NCBI GenBank assembly: GCA_937875295.1
Contig: CALLXS010000089.1
Coordinates: forward strand, 1-13,633
DNA from: an uncultured bacterium
GTDB lineage: Bacteria; Bacteroidota; Ignavibacteria; Kapaibacteriales; UBA2268
Direction of reading: 5' to 3'
Length of the DNA stretch: 13,633 bases
This document shows, piece after piece, positions 1 through 6,422 of this stretch; the stretch's first letter is position 1, and each line of letters begins with the position of its first letter. The notes beneath the pieces were generated by a model that ran no database searches, was not told the origin of the DNA, and worked only from the letters and a program-made list of their open reading frames with translations. The position numbers and the translations under genes are program-made.

Positions 1-69
1 CCGATTTTAATAAACACTATGAAACTTCCTGTGCTGCCTGAACATAAGCAGCCCAAAGAATTGAAATAA
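1..69 (+). CDS. 3' end of an unidentified gene (partial)
   Basis: Frame 1 is open from the window edge to a TAA at 67-69 and encodes 22 residues ending LPEHKQPKELK. The other two frames close quickly, and a hairpin terminator starts two bases after the stop, so this is probably the genuine C-terminus of a + strand gene entering from the left. The residues are hydrophilic and proline/lysine-rich at the very end. They are too few to assign a family, and I do not recognise them. Confidence 0.5.
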   Translation, partial: PILINTMKLPVLPEHKQPKELK

Positions 70-70
70 A

Positions 71-101
71 AATGGCTTTTCATAGCCATTATTATTTTTT
101 T
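71..101 (+). terminator. Rho-independent terminator after the partial upstream gene
   Basis: A perfect 7-bp stem (aatggct, 71-77, with agccatt, 84-90) surrounds a 6-nt loop and is followed by a T-rich run to 101. It begins immediately after the stop codon at 67-69, so it separates the upstream gene from asnS. Confidence 0.75.
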
Positions 102-110
102 AAAAATTGT

Positions 111-118
111 TATATTTG
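111..118 (+). promoter_or_regulatory. Possible -7 promoter box for asnS (TAnnTTTG type)
   Basis: TATATTTG matches the Bacteroidota primary-sigma -7 consensus TAnnTTTG. It lies between the upstream terminator and asnS, leaving a leader of roughly 40 nt. No TTTG-type -33 element is present at the expected 19-21 nt spacing. Such octamers also arise by chance in sequence this AT-rich. Confidence 0.3.
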
Positions 119-161
119 TAATTCTATAAAATAAATAATTTAACATAAGGTTTAAAAATCA

Positions 162-1514
162 ATGGAATCAAGATATAAATCATATAAATATATCGAAGAT
201 TTAGAAAAATTTATCGGTCAAGAAGTTACTTTGCAAGGTTGGGTGAAAAACAAAACTGGTAAAGGTAAATTGCAATTTATAATTTTACGCGATGGCACAG
301 GAATATGCCAATGTGTAGTTTATAAGCCAAATTTTGATGAAGCACTTTTTGAAGAAGTTAAATCTCTTACTCAAGAATCTTCATTAAAAGTGACTGGTAC
401 GGTTAAAAAAGAAGATCGTGCACCAGGAGGATATGAAATAGATGTGAATAATATAGAAATTATTCAGCTTGCTAAAGATTACCCAATTACTCCTAAAGAG
501 CATGGTGACGCATTTTTAATAGAACATCGCCACTTATGGTTACGTTCGACTCGCCAGCATGCAATTATGCGAATTAGAGCATCTGTAATGAAAGCTATAC
601 GTGATTTCTTTGATAATAATGGCTTCGTTATTATGGACTCTCCTATGCTTACTCCAAATGCAAGTGAGGGAACTTCTACTCTATTTGAAACAAAATATTT
701 TGACCTTGGCAATGCTTATTTATCACAATCTGGTCAATTATATGGAGAAGCCTCTGCAATGGCTATGGGTAGAATTTATACGTTCGGTCCAGCTTTTAGA
801 GCAGAACGAAGCAAAACACGCAAACATCTCACAGAATTTTGGATGGTTGAGCCTGAAATGGCATATTTTGATTTAAATGATGATATGGATCTTGCTGAAG
901 ATTTAGTCGAATATATTGTACAATATGTATTAAAGGTTAATCAAGCAGAATTAAAAACTTTGGAAAGAGATATTAGCAAATTAGAGAATATCAAACGTCC
1001 TTTCTATAGAATGAGTTATACTGAAGCTGTAGATTGGTTAGTAAAGAATAATATACCTTTGAAAAAGAAAATTGATGGTAAAGAGGTTGAAATTACACCT
1101 TTCCCTTGGGGAGAAGATTTCGGTACTCCGCAGGAGGAAGCAATTATGGAACAATTTGATAAACCTTTAATTATCCATAGATATCCAACCGATGTAAAAG
1201 CTTTTTATATGAAACCAGACCCAGAAAATAGTAAAGTGGTTCTTGCAATGGATATGCTCGGACCGGAAAAAGCTGGCGAAATAATTGGCGGTTCTCAACG
1301 CGAGGAAGATTATGATAATTTATTGAATAAAATAAAACAGCATAAACTTCCGGAAGAAGCTTTTCAGTGGTATTTAGATTTGAGAAAATTTGGTGGTGTG
1401 CCTCATTCTGGATTTGGGCTTGGTGTAGAAAGAGTAGTAAAGTGGATCACTGGGGCTGCTCATATCCGCGAAACAATTCCATTCCCAAGAATGATTTATA
1501 GAATTGTGCCATAA
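162..1514 (+). CDS. asnS: Asparaginyl-tRNA synthetase (AsnRS, class IIb)
   Basis: This cytoplasmic enzyme charges tRNA-Asn with asparagine using ATP. The 450-residue protein is full length; E. coli AsnRS is about 466. An N-terminal OB-fold anticodon-binding domain spans roughly residues 20-105. The class II catalytic core follows. Motif 2 is FRAE (212-215) within a TFGPAFRAERSKTRKHLTEF stretch. The following FWMVEPEMAY is typical of AsnRS and differs from AspRS. Motif 3 is GLGVER (419-424), with the HIRETIPFPR tail common in AsnRS. The ATG at 162 lies about 11 nt after a weak AAGG (147-150), and no longer conserved extension is apparent. It stands alone, flanked by terminators on both sides. 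A dedicated AsnRS implies that Asn-tRNA need not be made only by transamidation. Confidence 0.95.
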   Translation: MESRYKSYKYIEDLEKFIGQEVTLQGWVKNKTGKGKLQFIILRDGTGICQCVVYKPNFDEALFEEVKSLTQESSLKVTGTVKKEDRAPGGYEIDVNNIEIIQLAKDYPITPKEHGDAFLIEHRHLWLRSTRQHAIMRIRASVMKAIRDFFDNNGFVIMDSPMLTPNASEGTSTLFETKYFDLGNAYLSQSGQLYGEASAMAMGRIYTFGPAFRAERSKTRKHLTEFWMVEPEMAYFDLNDDMDLAEDLVEYIVQYVLKVNQAELKTLERDISKLENIKRPFYRMSYTEAVDWLVKNNIPLKKKIDGKEVEITPFPWGEDFGTPQEEAIMEQFDKPLIIHRYPTDVKAFYMKPDPENSKVVLAMDMLGPEKAGEIIGGSQREEDYDNLLNKIKQHKLPEEAFQWYLDLRKFGGVPHSGFGLGVERVVKWITGAAHIRETIPFPRMIYRIVP

Positions 1515-1537
1515 AATTTATAAATAATTTTGAAAAT

Positions 1538-1573
1538 AACCCTCTCTTTGCGCATGTAAATTGAGGGTTTTTT
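1538..1573 (+). terminator. Rho-independent terminator of asnS
   Basis: The arms aaccctc (1538-1544) and gagggtt (1563-1569) form a 7-bp stem with an 18-nt loop, and the stem runs into six T residues at 1568-1573. It lies 24 nt after the asnS stop codon. Confidence 0.8.
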
Positions 1574-1763
1574 AATTTATTTTAATGATATATATAATTT
1601 TATAAGATTTAATTCATCAGTTCAAAAAATAATTCTTGATTTTTCAGCTTGAGACCTTTCTAATGGCAATTAATATGTTTTATGGCTAGTAATATAACAA
1701 GCAAATGCGAGGGCTAATGATACTAAAATAAAATTAAAAATTTAATTTTATAAAATATATAAT
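1574..1763. other. Gene-free stretch between asnS and the tyrosine phenol-lyase gene
   Basis: With the two flanking hairpins, about 310 bases here carry no intact gene. I find no tRNA-like or riboswitch-like fold. The middle part, about 1640-1720, is visibly richer in G and C than the rest and holds the possible transposase scrap listed separately. The remainder is simple AT-rich sequence. Confidence 0.6.
1598..1735 (-). pseudogene. Possible decayed fragment of a transposase C-terminus
   Basis: One - strand frame reads FNFILVSLALAFACYITSHK, then a stop, LPLERSQAEKSRIIF, a stop, and TDELNLIK. The order of a hydrophobic LALAF helix, a basic segment with xKSxxxF, and then xxDEL recalls the C-termini of some IS4-type transposases. 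The two internal stops, the absence of a start codon, and locally higher GC with rare codons such as GCC and CTC fit a degraded foreign remnant. The match is from memory of the family and is weak; it may be coincidence. Confidence 0.22.
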
Positions 1764-1797
1764 AAATCCCTTTCACTTTTAAAAGTGAAAGGGATTT
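1764..1797. terminator. Perfect 34-bp palindrome, probable bidirectional terminator
   Basis: The arms 1764-1780 and 1781-1797 are exact reverse complements with no spacer, giving about 15 bp of stem after a minimal loop. The stem has an AAATCCC/GGGATTT base. On the + strand it is followed by TT and on the - strand by a T-rich run. It lies 28 nt past the stop of the - strand lyase gene and between converging genes, so termination of the lyase transcript is the likeliest role. asnS already has its own terminator. Confidence 0.7.
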
Positions 1798-1825
1798 TTA
1801 AATAATTATTTAATTATTAATAAGC

Positions 1826-3208
1826 TTAAATATGCTCAAATCTTGCAGTAAAGAATCTCAATTGTTTTGGTTCATAAACGAATTTTAATCCTTTGATTGA
1901 TTCTTTGTGTTTATATAATTTATAAACAGAATCAGCTACTAAGTCCATATGTGAATAAGTATAAACACGACGAGGAATAGTTAATCGAACAGTTTCTAAT
2001 TTAGGAGCGTGATTTTTACCAGTAGTTTTATCACGGCCTGCAGAAACGATTCCGCGTTCCATAGAACGTACTCCAGACTCAATATATAAATCAGCAGCTA
2101 AGCTCTGAGCTGGGAATTGATCTTGAGTAAGATGTGGGCAAAATTCGCGTGCATCTAAAAATACAGCATGTCCTCCAGTTGGTTCAACTAATGGCACACC
2201 ATATTCTCTTAATCTATCACCTAAGTAGCGTACTTGTTTAATGCGGTGCTCAATATATTCGAATTGGCAAGATTCTCTTAAACCAATAGCTAAGGCTTCC
2301 ATATCGCGACCAGCCATACCACCATAAGAAGGCATACCTTCATATACTACAACCATTTCTTTAGCTTTTAAGAATAGTTCTTCATCATTCATACATAAGA
2401 AACCACCGATATTAACTATACCATCTTTTTTGCCGCTCATAGTACAACCATCAGCATAACTAAATTGTTCTGTTACGATTTCTTGAATAGTTTTGTTTTC
2501 GAAGCCTTTTTCTTGTTCTTTGATGAAATAAGCATTTTCTACACAACGAGTAGCATCATAAAATACTTTAATGCCATGTTTTTTAGTTAATTCGCGTACT
2601 TCACGCATATTTTGCATAGAAACAGGTTGTCCACCAGCTAAATTTACAGTAATAGCAAGGCAAACATAAGCAATATTTTCAGCACCTTTTTCTTTAATTA
2701 AATTTTCTAATTTATTTAAATCAATATTACCTTTAAATGGTACATTTAATTTAGCATCGTGAGCTTCGTCGCGAATAATATCACAGAAAATACCACCATT
2801 TCTCTCTTGGTGATATCTTGTAGTGGTAAAATACATATTACCAGGAACATATTGACCAGGTTTAATAGCAATTTGAGAAAGTATATTTTCAGCTCCACGA
2901 CCTTGGTGAGTAGGTACTAAATGTTTAAAACCAAAAATTTCTTGAACAGTTGCTTCTAAATGGTAGAAATTTTTGCTTCCAGCGTAAGCTTCATCTCCAA
3001 CCATCATTCCAGCCCATTGCTTGTCACTCATAGCATTTGTGCCGCTATCTGTCAATAAATCAATATAAACATCTTCTGAATTTAATAAGAAAGTATTATA
3101 TCCAGCTTTTTTAATAACTTCTTCACGTACTTCGCGTGAAATCATTTTTACAGTTTCGACGCTTTTAATGCGGAAAGGTTCTGCTGGGTAATTATTGTTT
3201 AATGCCAT
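1826..3208 (-). CDS. tpl: Tyrosine phenol-lyase (beta-tyrosinase)
   Basis: This PLP enzyme splits L-tyrosine into phenol, pyruvate and ammonia. The 460-residue protein follows the Citrobacter enzyme (456 aa) closely with a +4 offset. PLP lysine is K261 in SGKKD. The PLP-contacting D218 and R221 lie in FYDATR. The residues that separate it from tryptophanase have the phenol-lyase state: T128 in YFTTTRYHQE (Asp in tryptophanase) and R385 in SMERG (Val/Ile region in tryptophanase). F40, M292, M383, F452 and F453 of the phenol pocket are also present. The start ATG has a good AAAGGA ribosome site (3217-3222) 8 nt upstream. No tyrosine permease or regulator adjoins it. The sampled sequence looks less AT-rich than neighbouring genes, perhaps through high expression, conservation or transfer. 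Confidence 0.94.
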   Translation of the reverse strand: MALNNNYPAEPFRIKSVETVKMISREVREEVIKKAGYNTFLLNSEDVYIDLLTDSGTNAMSDKQWAGMMVGDEAYAGSKNFYHLEATVQEIFGFKHLVPTHQGRGAENILSQIAIKPGQYVPGNMYFTTTRYHQERNGGIFCDIIRDEAHDAKLNVPFKGNIDLNKLENLIKEKGAENIAYVCLAITVNLAGGQPVSMQNMREVRELTKKHGIKVFYDATRCVENAYFIKEQEKGFENKTIQEIVTEQFSYADGCTMSGKKDGIVNIGGFLCMNDEELFLKAKEMVVVYEGMPSYGGMAGRDMEALAIGLRESCQFEYIEHRIKQVRYLGDRLREYGVPLVEPTGGHAVFLDAREFCPHLTQDQFPAQSLAADLYIESGVRSMERGIVSAGRDKTTGKNHAPKLETVRLTIPRRVYTYSHMDLVADSVYKLYKHKESIKGLKFVYEPKQLRFFTARFEHI

Positions 3209-3395
3209 TTGTATAATCCTTTAAATTTATTATTAAAATTGAAATACTTTAATTATTTAAGTTTATTTCGTTCCTATATTTGAGTATTAAGTGAAGATTG
3301 ATTTTTAAAAGAATAAAAATCGTACAAATTTAAGAAAAATATTCTAGATTACATTAATATTTTTTTTATTTGTTTAAAATTTGACAATTAATTTT

Positions 3396-3890
3396 TTATG
3401 AACCTGATATCATATTGTTTAAAACTTCTTCACTAATTATATCAAGACATTTTTTAACTGCTTCAACGCGTGAAGTCGGAACATTATTAATTTCAAAAGA
3501 TTGCGAAATAGTTAAATTTTGATTTTTAGCGAGGACTTGTTTCTTTATATTATCATAAAATTCAAAGCTAACAGAAACTACTATTTTTCTTTCTTTTTCT
3601 AGCCCAGAGCTAGCGCTAGTGCTTAAAACTTCTTCACGTACTGAAGAAATAATTAAGTTTATTCTTGAATCAGCAACTTGAGTCTCAATTTTAAGTGAGT
3701 TATCTTTTCTAATAACTTCACTCATTTTTTGGTATAAATATTCTTTGTAAGTTGGGTCACCATAATTACTATTATCTATTACATTCCTTATTTGAATAGT
3801 ATTTAGATGATCAGGTATAGAGCCACCTCTAAAAGAATAACAAGATGTTAAAAGCAAAATTAATATAAGATATAGAAATATTTTTTTCAT
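3396..3890 (-). CDS. lptE: LptE-like LPS-assembly lipoprotein
   Basis: This is probably the outer-membrane lipoprotein that plugs and assembles LptD, the lipopolysaccharide export channel. The 164-residue protein starts with a short SPII signal (MKKIFLYLILILLLTSC) with the lipidated cysteine at C17. The mature start CYSFRGGSIPDHLNTIQI, followed by N-rich then G, is the hallmark of Bacteroidota LptE. A central segment of alternating beta strands and a C-terminal helical tail (about residues 135-160) complete the usual length. It lies 187 nt upstream of the lyase gene on the same strand, with no obvious terminator between, so read-through is possible. lptD is not in the window. It diverges from mutL across 172 nt. 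Confidence 0.85.
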   Translation of the reverse strand: MKKIFLYLILILLLTSCYSFRGGSIPDHLNTIQIRNVIDNSNYGDPTYKEYLYQKMSEVIRKDNSLKIETQVADSRINLIISSVREEVLSTSASSGLEKERKIVVSVSFEFYDNIKKQVLAKNQNLTISQSFEINNVPTSRVEAVKKCLDIISEEVLNNMISGS

Positions 3891-3935
3891 TAATTAATCG
3901 GAAATTTTAATTATTGATTTGAAATAATAGGATAG

Positions 3936-3951
3936 CAAATATACAAATTTA
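3936..3951 (-). promoter_or_regulatory. Candidate lptE promoter: two adjacent TAnnTTTG boxes
   Basis: On the - strand the sequence reads TAAATTTG (3951-3944) directly followed by TATATTTG (3943-3936). Both match the Bacteroidota -7 consensus. They sit about 45-60 nt upstream of the lptE ATG. No TTTG element lies at the normal 19-21 nt spacing; the nearest, at 3961-3958, is 14 nt from the second box. Confidence 0.35.
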
Positions 3952-4052
3952 TTATCACAAATTGTATTCTATTTATTATTTTGAGTTTATAATTTCAAAT
4001 ATTGAAATTATAAATTCGTTTTGATTGAAGAAAAAGAATTAATAAATAAAAT

Positions 4053-4065
4053 GGAAAAATAAATT
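4053..4065 (+). promoter_or_regulatory. Ribosome site and probable non-canonical (ATT) start of mutL
   Basis: An ATG at 4051 is in the mutL frame but meets TAA at 4060-4062 after three codons. ATT at 4063 follows directly. From 4063 to the next ATG at 4195 the frame has no ATG, GTG, TTG or CTG, yet it encodes the invariant MutL N-terminus. GGAA at 4053-4056 lies 6 nt before ATT, an acceptable Shine-Dalgarno spacing. AUU initiation is known in infC. The alternative is a mutated or misread TAA at codon 4 of an ATG-started gene. Confidence 0.5.
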
Positions 4066-6045
4066 AAGAAGCCTGTTAGAATATTACCTGAATTCATTGC
4101 AAATCAAATTGCAGCTGGAGAAGTTGTACAAAGACCTGAATCTATTGTAAAAGAGTTAATAGAAAATTCTTTTGATGCAAAAGCAGACACAATAATGGTA
4201 ATTGTAAAAGATTCTGGCAAAAGCTTAATTCATATTATCGATAATGGAATTGGGATGGATAGAGATGATTTAGCTTTATCCTGCAGGAGACACGCTACAA
4301 GTAAAATCTATACTTCTGAAGACTTAGAATCAATTAAAACATTCGGATTTCGTGGTGAAGCTCTGGCTTCGATAGCTTCTGTCGCAAATGTGGAGATCCG
4401 CACAAGGCAGCAAGACCAAGAACATGGTTGGCGATTAACTTCTGAACCTCTCAAAGAACAGGTCATAGAACCATTCCAAGTTGATATAGGTACACAAATA
4501 TTTGTCCGAAATTTATTTTTCAATATTCCGGTAAGAAAGAAATTCTTAAAAACAAATCTAACTGAATTTAGATATATTTCAGAAACTATGCTAAAATTTG
4601 CTTTAGCTAAACCTAAAATAAGATTTGTATTCTATGATAATGATTCTTTGATTTTCGATGTTAAACCTGATACTCTTTTCAATAGAATAAAAGATGTAAT
4701 TGGGGAGTCGACTTCTAAAGCAATTTTGCCTTTGTCTTATGAAGAAGCTGGAGTAAAAATCAGCGGTTATATTGGATTACCTTCCATAGCGAAACAGTCA
4801 AGAGCAAATCAATATTTATATTTAAATTCAAGAAGTATACAAAGCAAATCAATTAGTTATGCCATTTTTGCAGCTTATGAACATTTACTTGAAAAAAGCA
4901 AAAATCCATTTTATGTGATAAATATTGAACTAGATCCTAAAGAATATGATGTGAATGTACATCCTCAAAAGCATGAAGTGAAATTTGAAGATGAACGATT
5001 AATTCATAATATGATGAATAGGGCAGTTGTAAAAGCTTTATCTGAAAATAGTGTAATTAATGAAGTAGCTCTCGATTCAATAGATGCGATTTCTCCTTTT
5101 CAGAGAGTAATAGTTGAAAATGAAGACTTTACAAAAGATAGAATTTTAGTAAATAAAGTTACAGGGGAAATTGTAAATAAAGATATCAATTTTAACAACT
5201 TAAACAATAACGAATTTAACAATAATATCAACAAAAATTGGGGACAATCTCAGAATTTTAATTACAAAAATCAATTCGATGAAAGTAATTATACAGCTTT
5301 TAAACCTAATTATACCTCAAAGAAGTCCCTTGATTTCGATATTAATATATTTAAAGCAGATGACAAAAAAATTAATTTTCCTCAATTAAACAAGGAGAAT
5401 GAAGTTAGTCAGAGCTTTATAAATCAAGATTTAAACTTAAATTATGAGTTGTTAAAGAAATTAATTTCTGGTGATTTCCCAATGAATTTCTTACAAATTC
5501 ATAATAAATATATTATAATCGAAGCACCTAATGGTATATTGATGTTTGACCAACATGCCGCTCACGAGAGAGTGCTTTATGAAAGAGTGCTTGAAAAAAT
5601 AAGTAAAAAATTATCAACATCGCAAGAATTGCTTTTTTCTCAAAATTTAGTCTTAGATAACTCAGAAATTTTAATCCTTAATGAAATTAATGCAGAGTTA
5701 ACTGAGCTGGGATATAGATTTGAATTAAAAGGAAATAATTTAGAAATTTTTTCTGTTCCTTTAGATGATGCTTATAATTTTGGTAGTATTTCGATTAAAG
5801 AAGTAATTGACCAGTATACTATAGAACAAAAAATCAAAAATACTGACAAAAGAGATTATTTAGCAGCATCAATTGCTTGTAAATCTGCAATTAAAACAGG
5901 GAAGAAGATGAGCAAGGAAGAAGTAATTAATCTTTTAAAGCAATTGTTAGAATGCGATATGCCATACTGCTGTCCTCACGGTAGACCAATTGTAATAGAG
6001 CTGAGTTTGTATAGATTGGATAAATTATTTGGTAGAATTATTTAA
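4063..6045 (+). CDS. mutL: DNA mismatch repair protein MutL, endonuclease type
   Basis: MutL links MutS mismatch recognition to strand removal. Read from 4063 it has 660 residues. The GHKL ATPase is complete: NQIAAGEVVQRP, catalytic E31 and N35 in VKELIEN, DNGIG (60-64) and GFRGEAL (95-101). All are at the E. coli positions plus two. A transducer domain runs to about residue 330. An Asn-rich disordered linker (about 355-440) leads to the C-terminal dimer domain. That domain carries the nicking motif DQHAAHE-RVLYE (D496-E507), ACK (605-607) and CPHGRP (637-642), so it should cut DNA itself and not depend on MutH. The ATG at 4195 cannot be the start because it removes E31 and N35. The start is ATT at 4063, or the gene carries a premature TAA at 4060. 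Its stop overlaps that of the convergent gene. Confidence 0.92.
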   Translation: MKKPVRILPEFIANQIAAGEVVQRPESIVKELIENSFDAKADTIMVIVKDSGKSLIHIIDNGIGMDRDDLALSCRRHATSKIYTSEDLESIKTFGFRGEALASIASVANVEIRTRQQDQEHGWRLTSEPLKEQVIEPFQVDIGTQIFVRNLFFNIPVRKKFLKTNLTEFRYISETMLKFALAKPKIRFVFYDNDSLIFDVKPDTLFNRIKDVIGESTSKAILPLSYEEAGVKISGYIGLPSIAKQSRANQYLYLNSRSIQSKSISYAIFAAYEHLLEKSKNPFYVINIELDPKEYDVNVHPQKHEVKFEDERLIHNMMNRAVVKALSENSVINEVALDSIDAISPFQRVIVENEDFTKDRILVNKVTGEIVNKDINFNNLNNNEFNNNINKNWGQSQNFNYKNQFDESNYTAFKPNYTSKKSLDFDINIFKADDKKINFPQLNKENEVSQSFINQDLNLNYELLKKLISGDFPMNFLQIHNKYIIIEAPNGILMFDQHAAHERVLYERVLEKISKKLSTSQELLFSQNLVLDNSEILILNEINAELTELGYRFELKGNNLEIFSVPLDDAYNFGSISIKEVIDQYTIEQKIKNTDKRDYLAASIACKSAIKTGKKMSKEEVINLLKQLLECDMPYCCPHGRPIVIELSLYRLDKLFGRII

Positions 6046-6410
6046 TATTTTTTATTTGAAAATCTACTATTGATTTTAGTTAATTTGACTACTCCGAGAT
6101 TAATTGAAGTGCTTTTTGCAACGAAATCTTCTAAATTAATATATTTCACTTTATATCCATTTTTAGTAAATTTCAATATTTGATGATTCATATCATTAGA
6201 AATTAAAAAATAATTTCCTAGAGAATCTGACTTAGTTCTTAATATTAAAGACGAATCAAGTGAATTGCAAAGCTCAATTTTCACGTTCGATATTCCTTTT
6301 TTACTGCAATTTACTATTTTTCCTGAAATTTGAGTATCAAAAGCATATACTAAAGGTGATAAGAGAAAGCAAGAAATGATAACAATTATTTTTATTTTAT
6401 TACTTGTCAT
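6042..6410 (-). CDS. Small secreted carboxypeptidase-regulatory-like domain protein
   Basis: The 122-residue protein has a Sec signal peptide (hydrophobic core about 6-21, likely cleavage after A23 in LVYA). It is followed by one beta-sandwich domain of the CarboxypepD_reg/CnaB-like type at about 27-110. Characteristic parts are SGKIVNCSKKGISNVKIEL, then TKSDSLGNYFL, and a final KFTKNGYKVKYINL strand. No catalytic or membrane domain is attached, whereas these folds usually occur as parts of larger proteins. It probably acts in the periplasm or at the cell surface, but its function is unknown. It begins 12 nt after the RdgB-PurN stop codon, so it is very likely cotranscribed. Its TAA overlaps the mutL TAA on the opposite strand. 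Confidence 0.72.
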   Translation of the reverse strand: MTSNKIKIIVIISCFLLSPLVYAFDTQISGKIVNCSKKGISNVKIELCNSLDSSLILRTKSDSLGNYFLISNDMNHQILKFTKNGYKVKYINLEDFVAKSTSINLGVVKLTKINSRFSNKKY

Positions 6411-6422
6411 TTTATTTCTTAA

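Noticed and set aside
479..876. Reading frames of 77 (-) and 91 (+) codons inside asnS
   Set aside because: They lie wholly within a strongly conserved gene, show no recognisable motif, and are overlapping shadows.
1826..3208. Annotation as tryptophanase (tnaA)
   Set aside because: Thr at 128 and Arg at 385, plus the near-identical length and motifs of tyrosine phenol-lyase, contradict the tryptophanase states at those positions.
5161..5340. Asn-rich stretch in MutL as a possible insertion or repeat element
   Set aside because: MutL linkers between the ATPase and dimer domains are normally long and variable; low-complexity Asn reflects AT-rich AAT/AAC codons.
4195..6045. mutL starting at ATG 4195
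   Set aside because: It would remove 44 residues including the catalytic Glu and Asn of the ATPase, which are clearly encoded in the same frame upstream.
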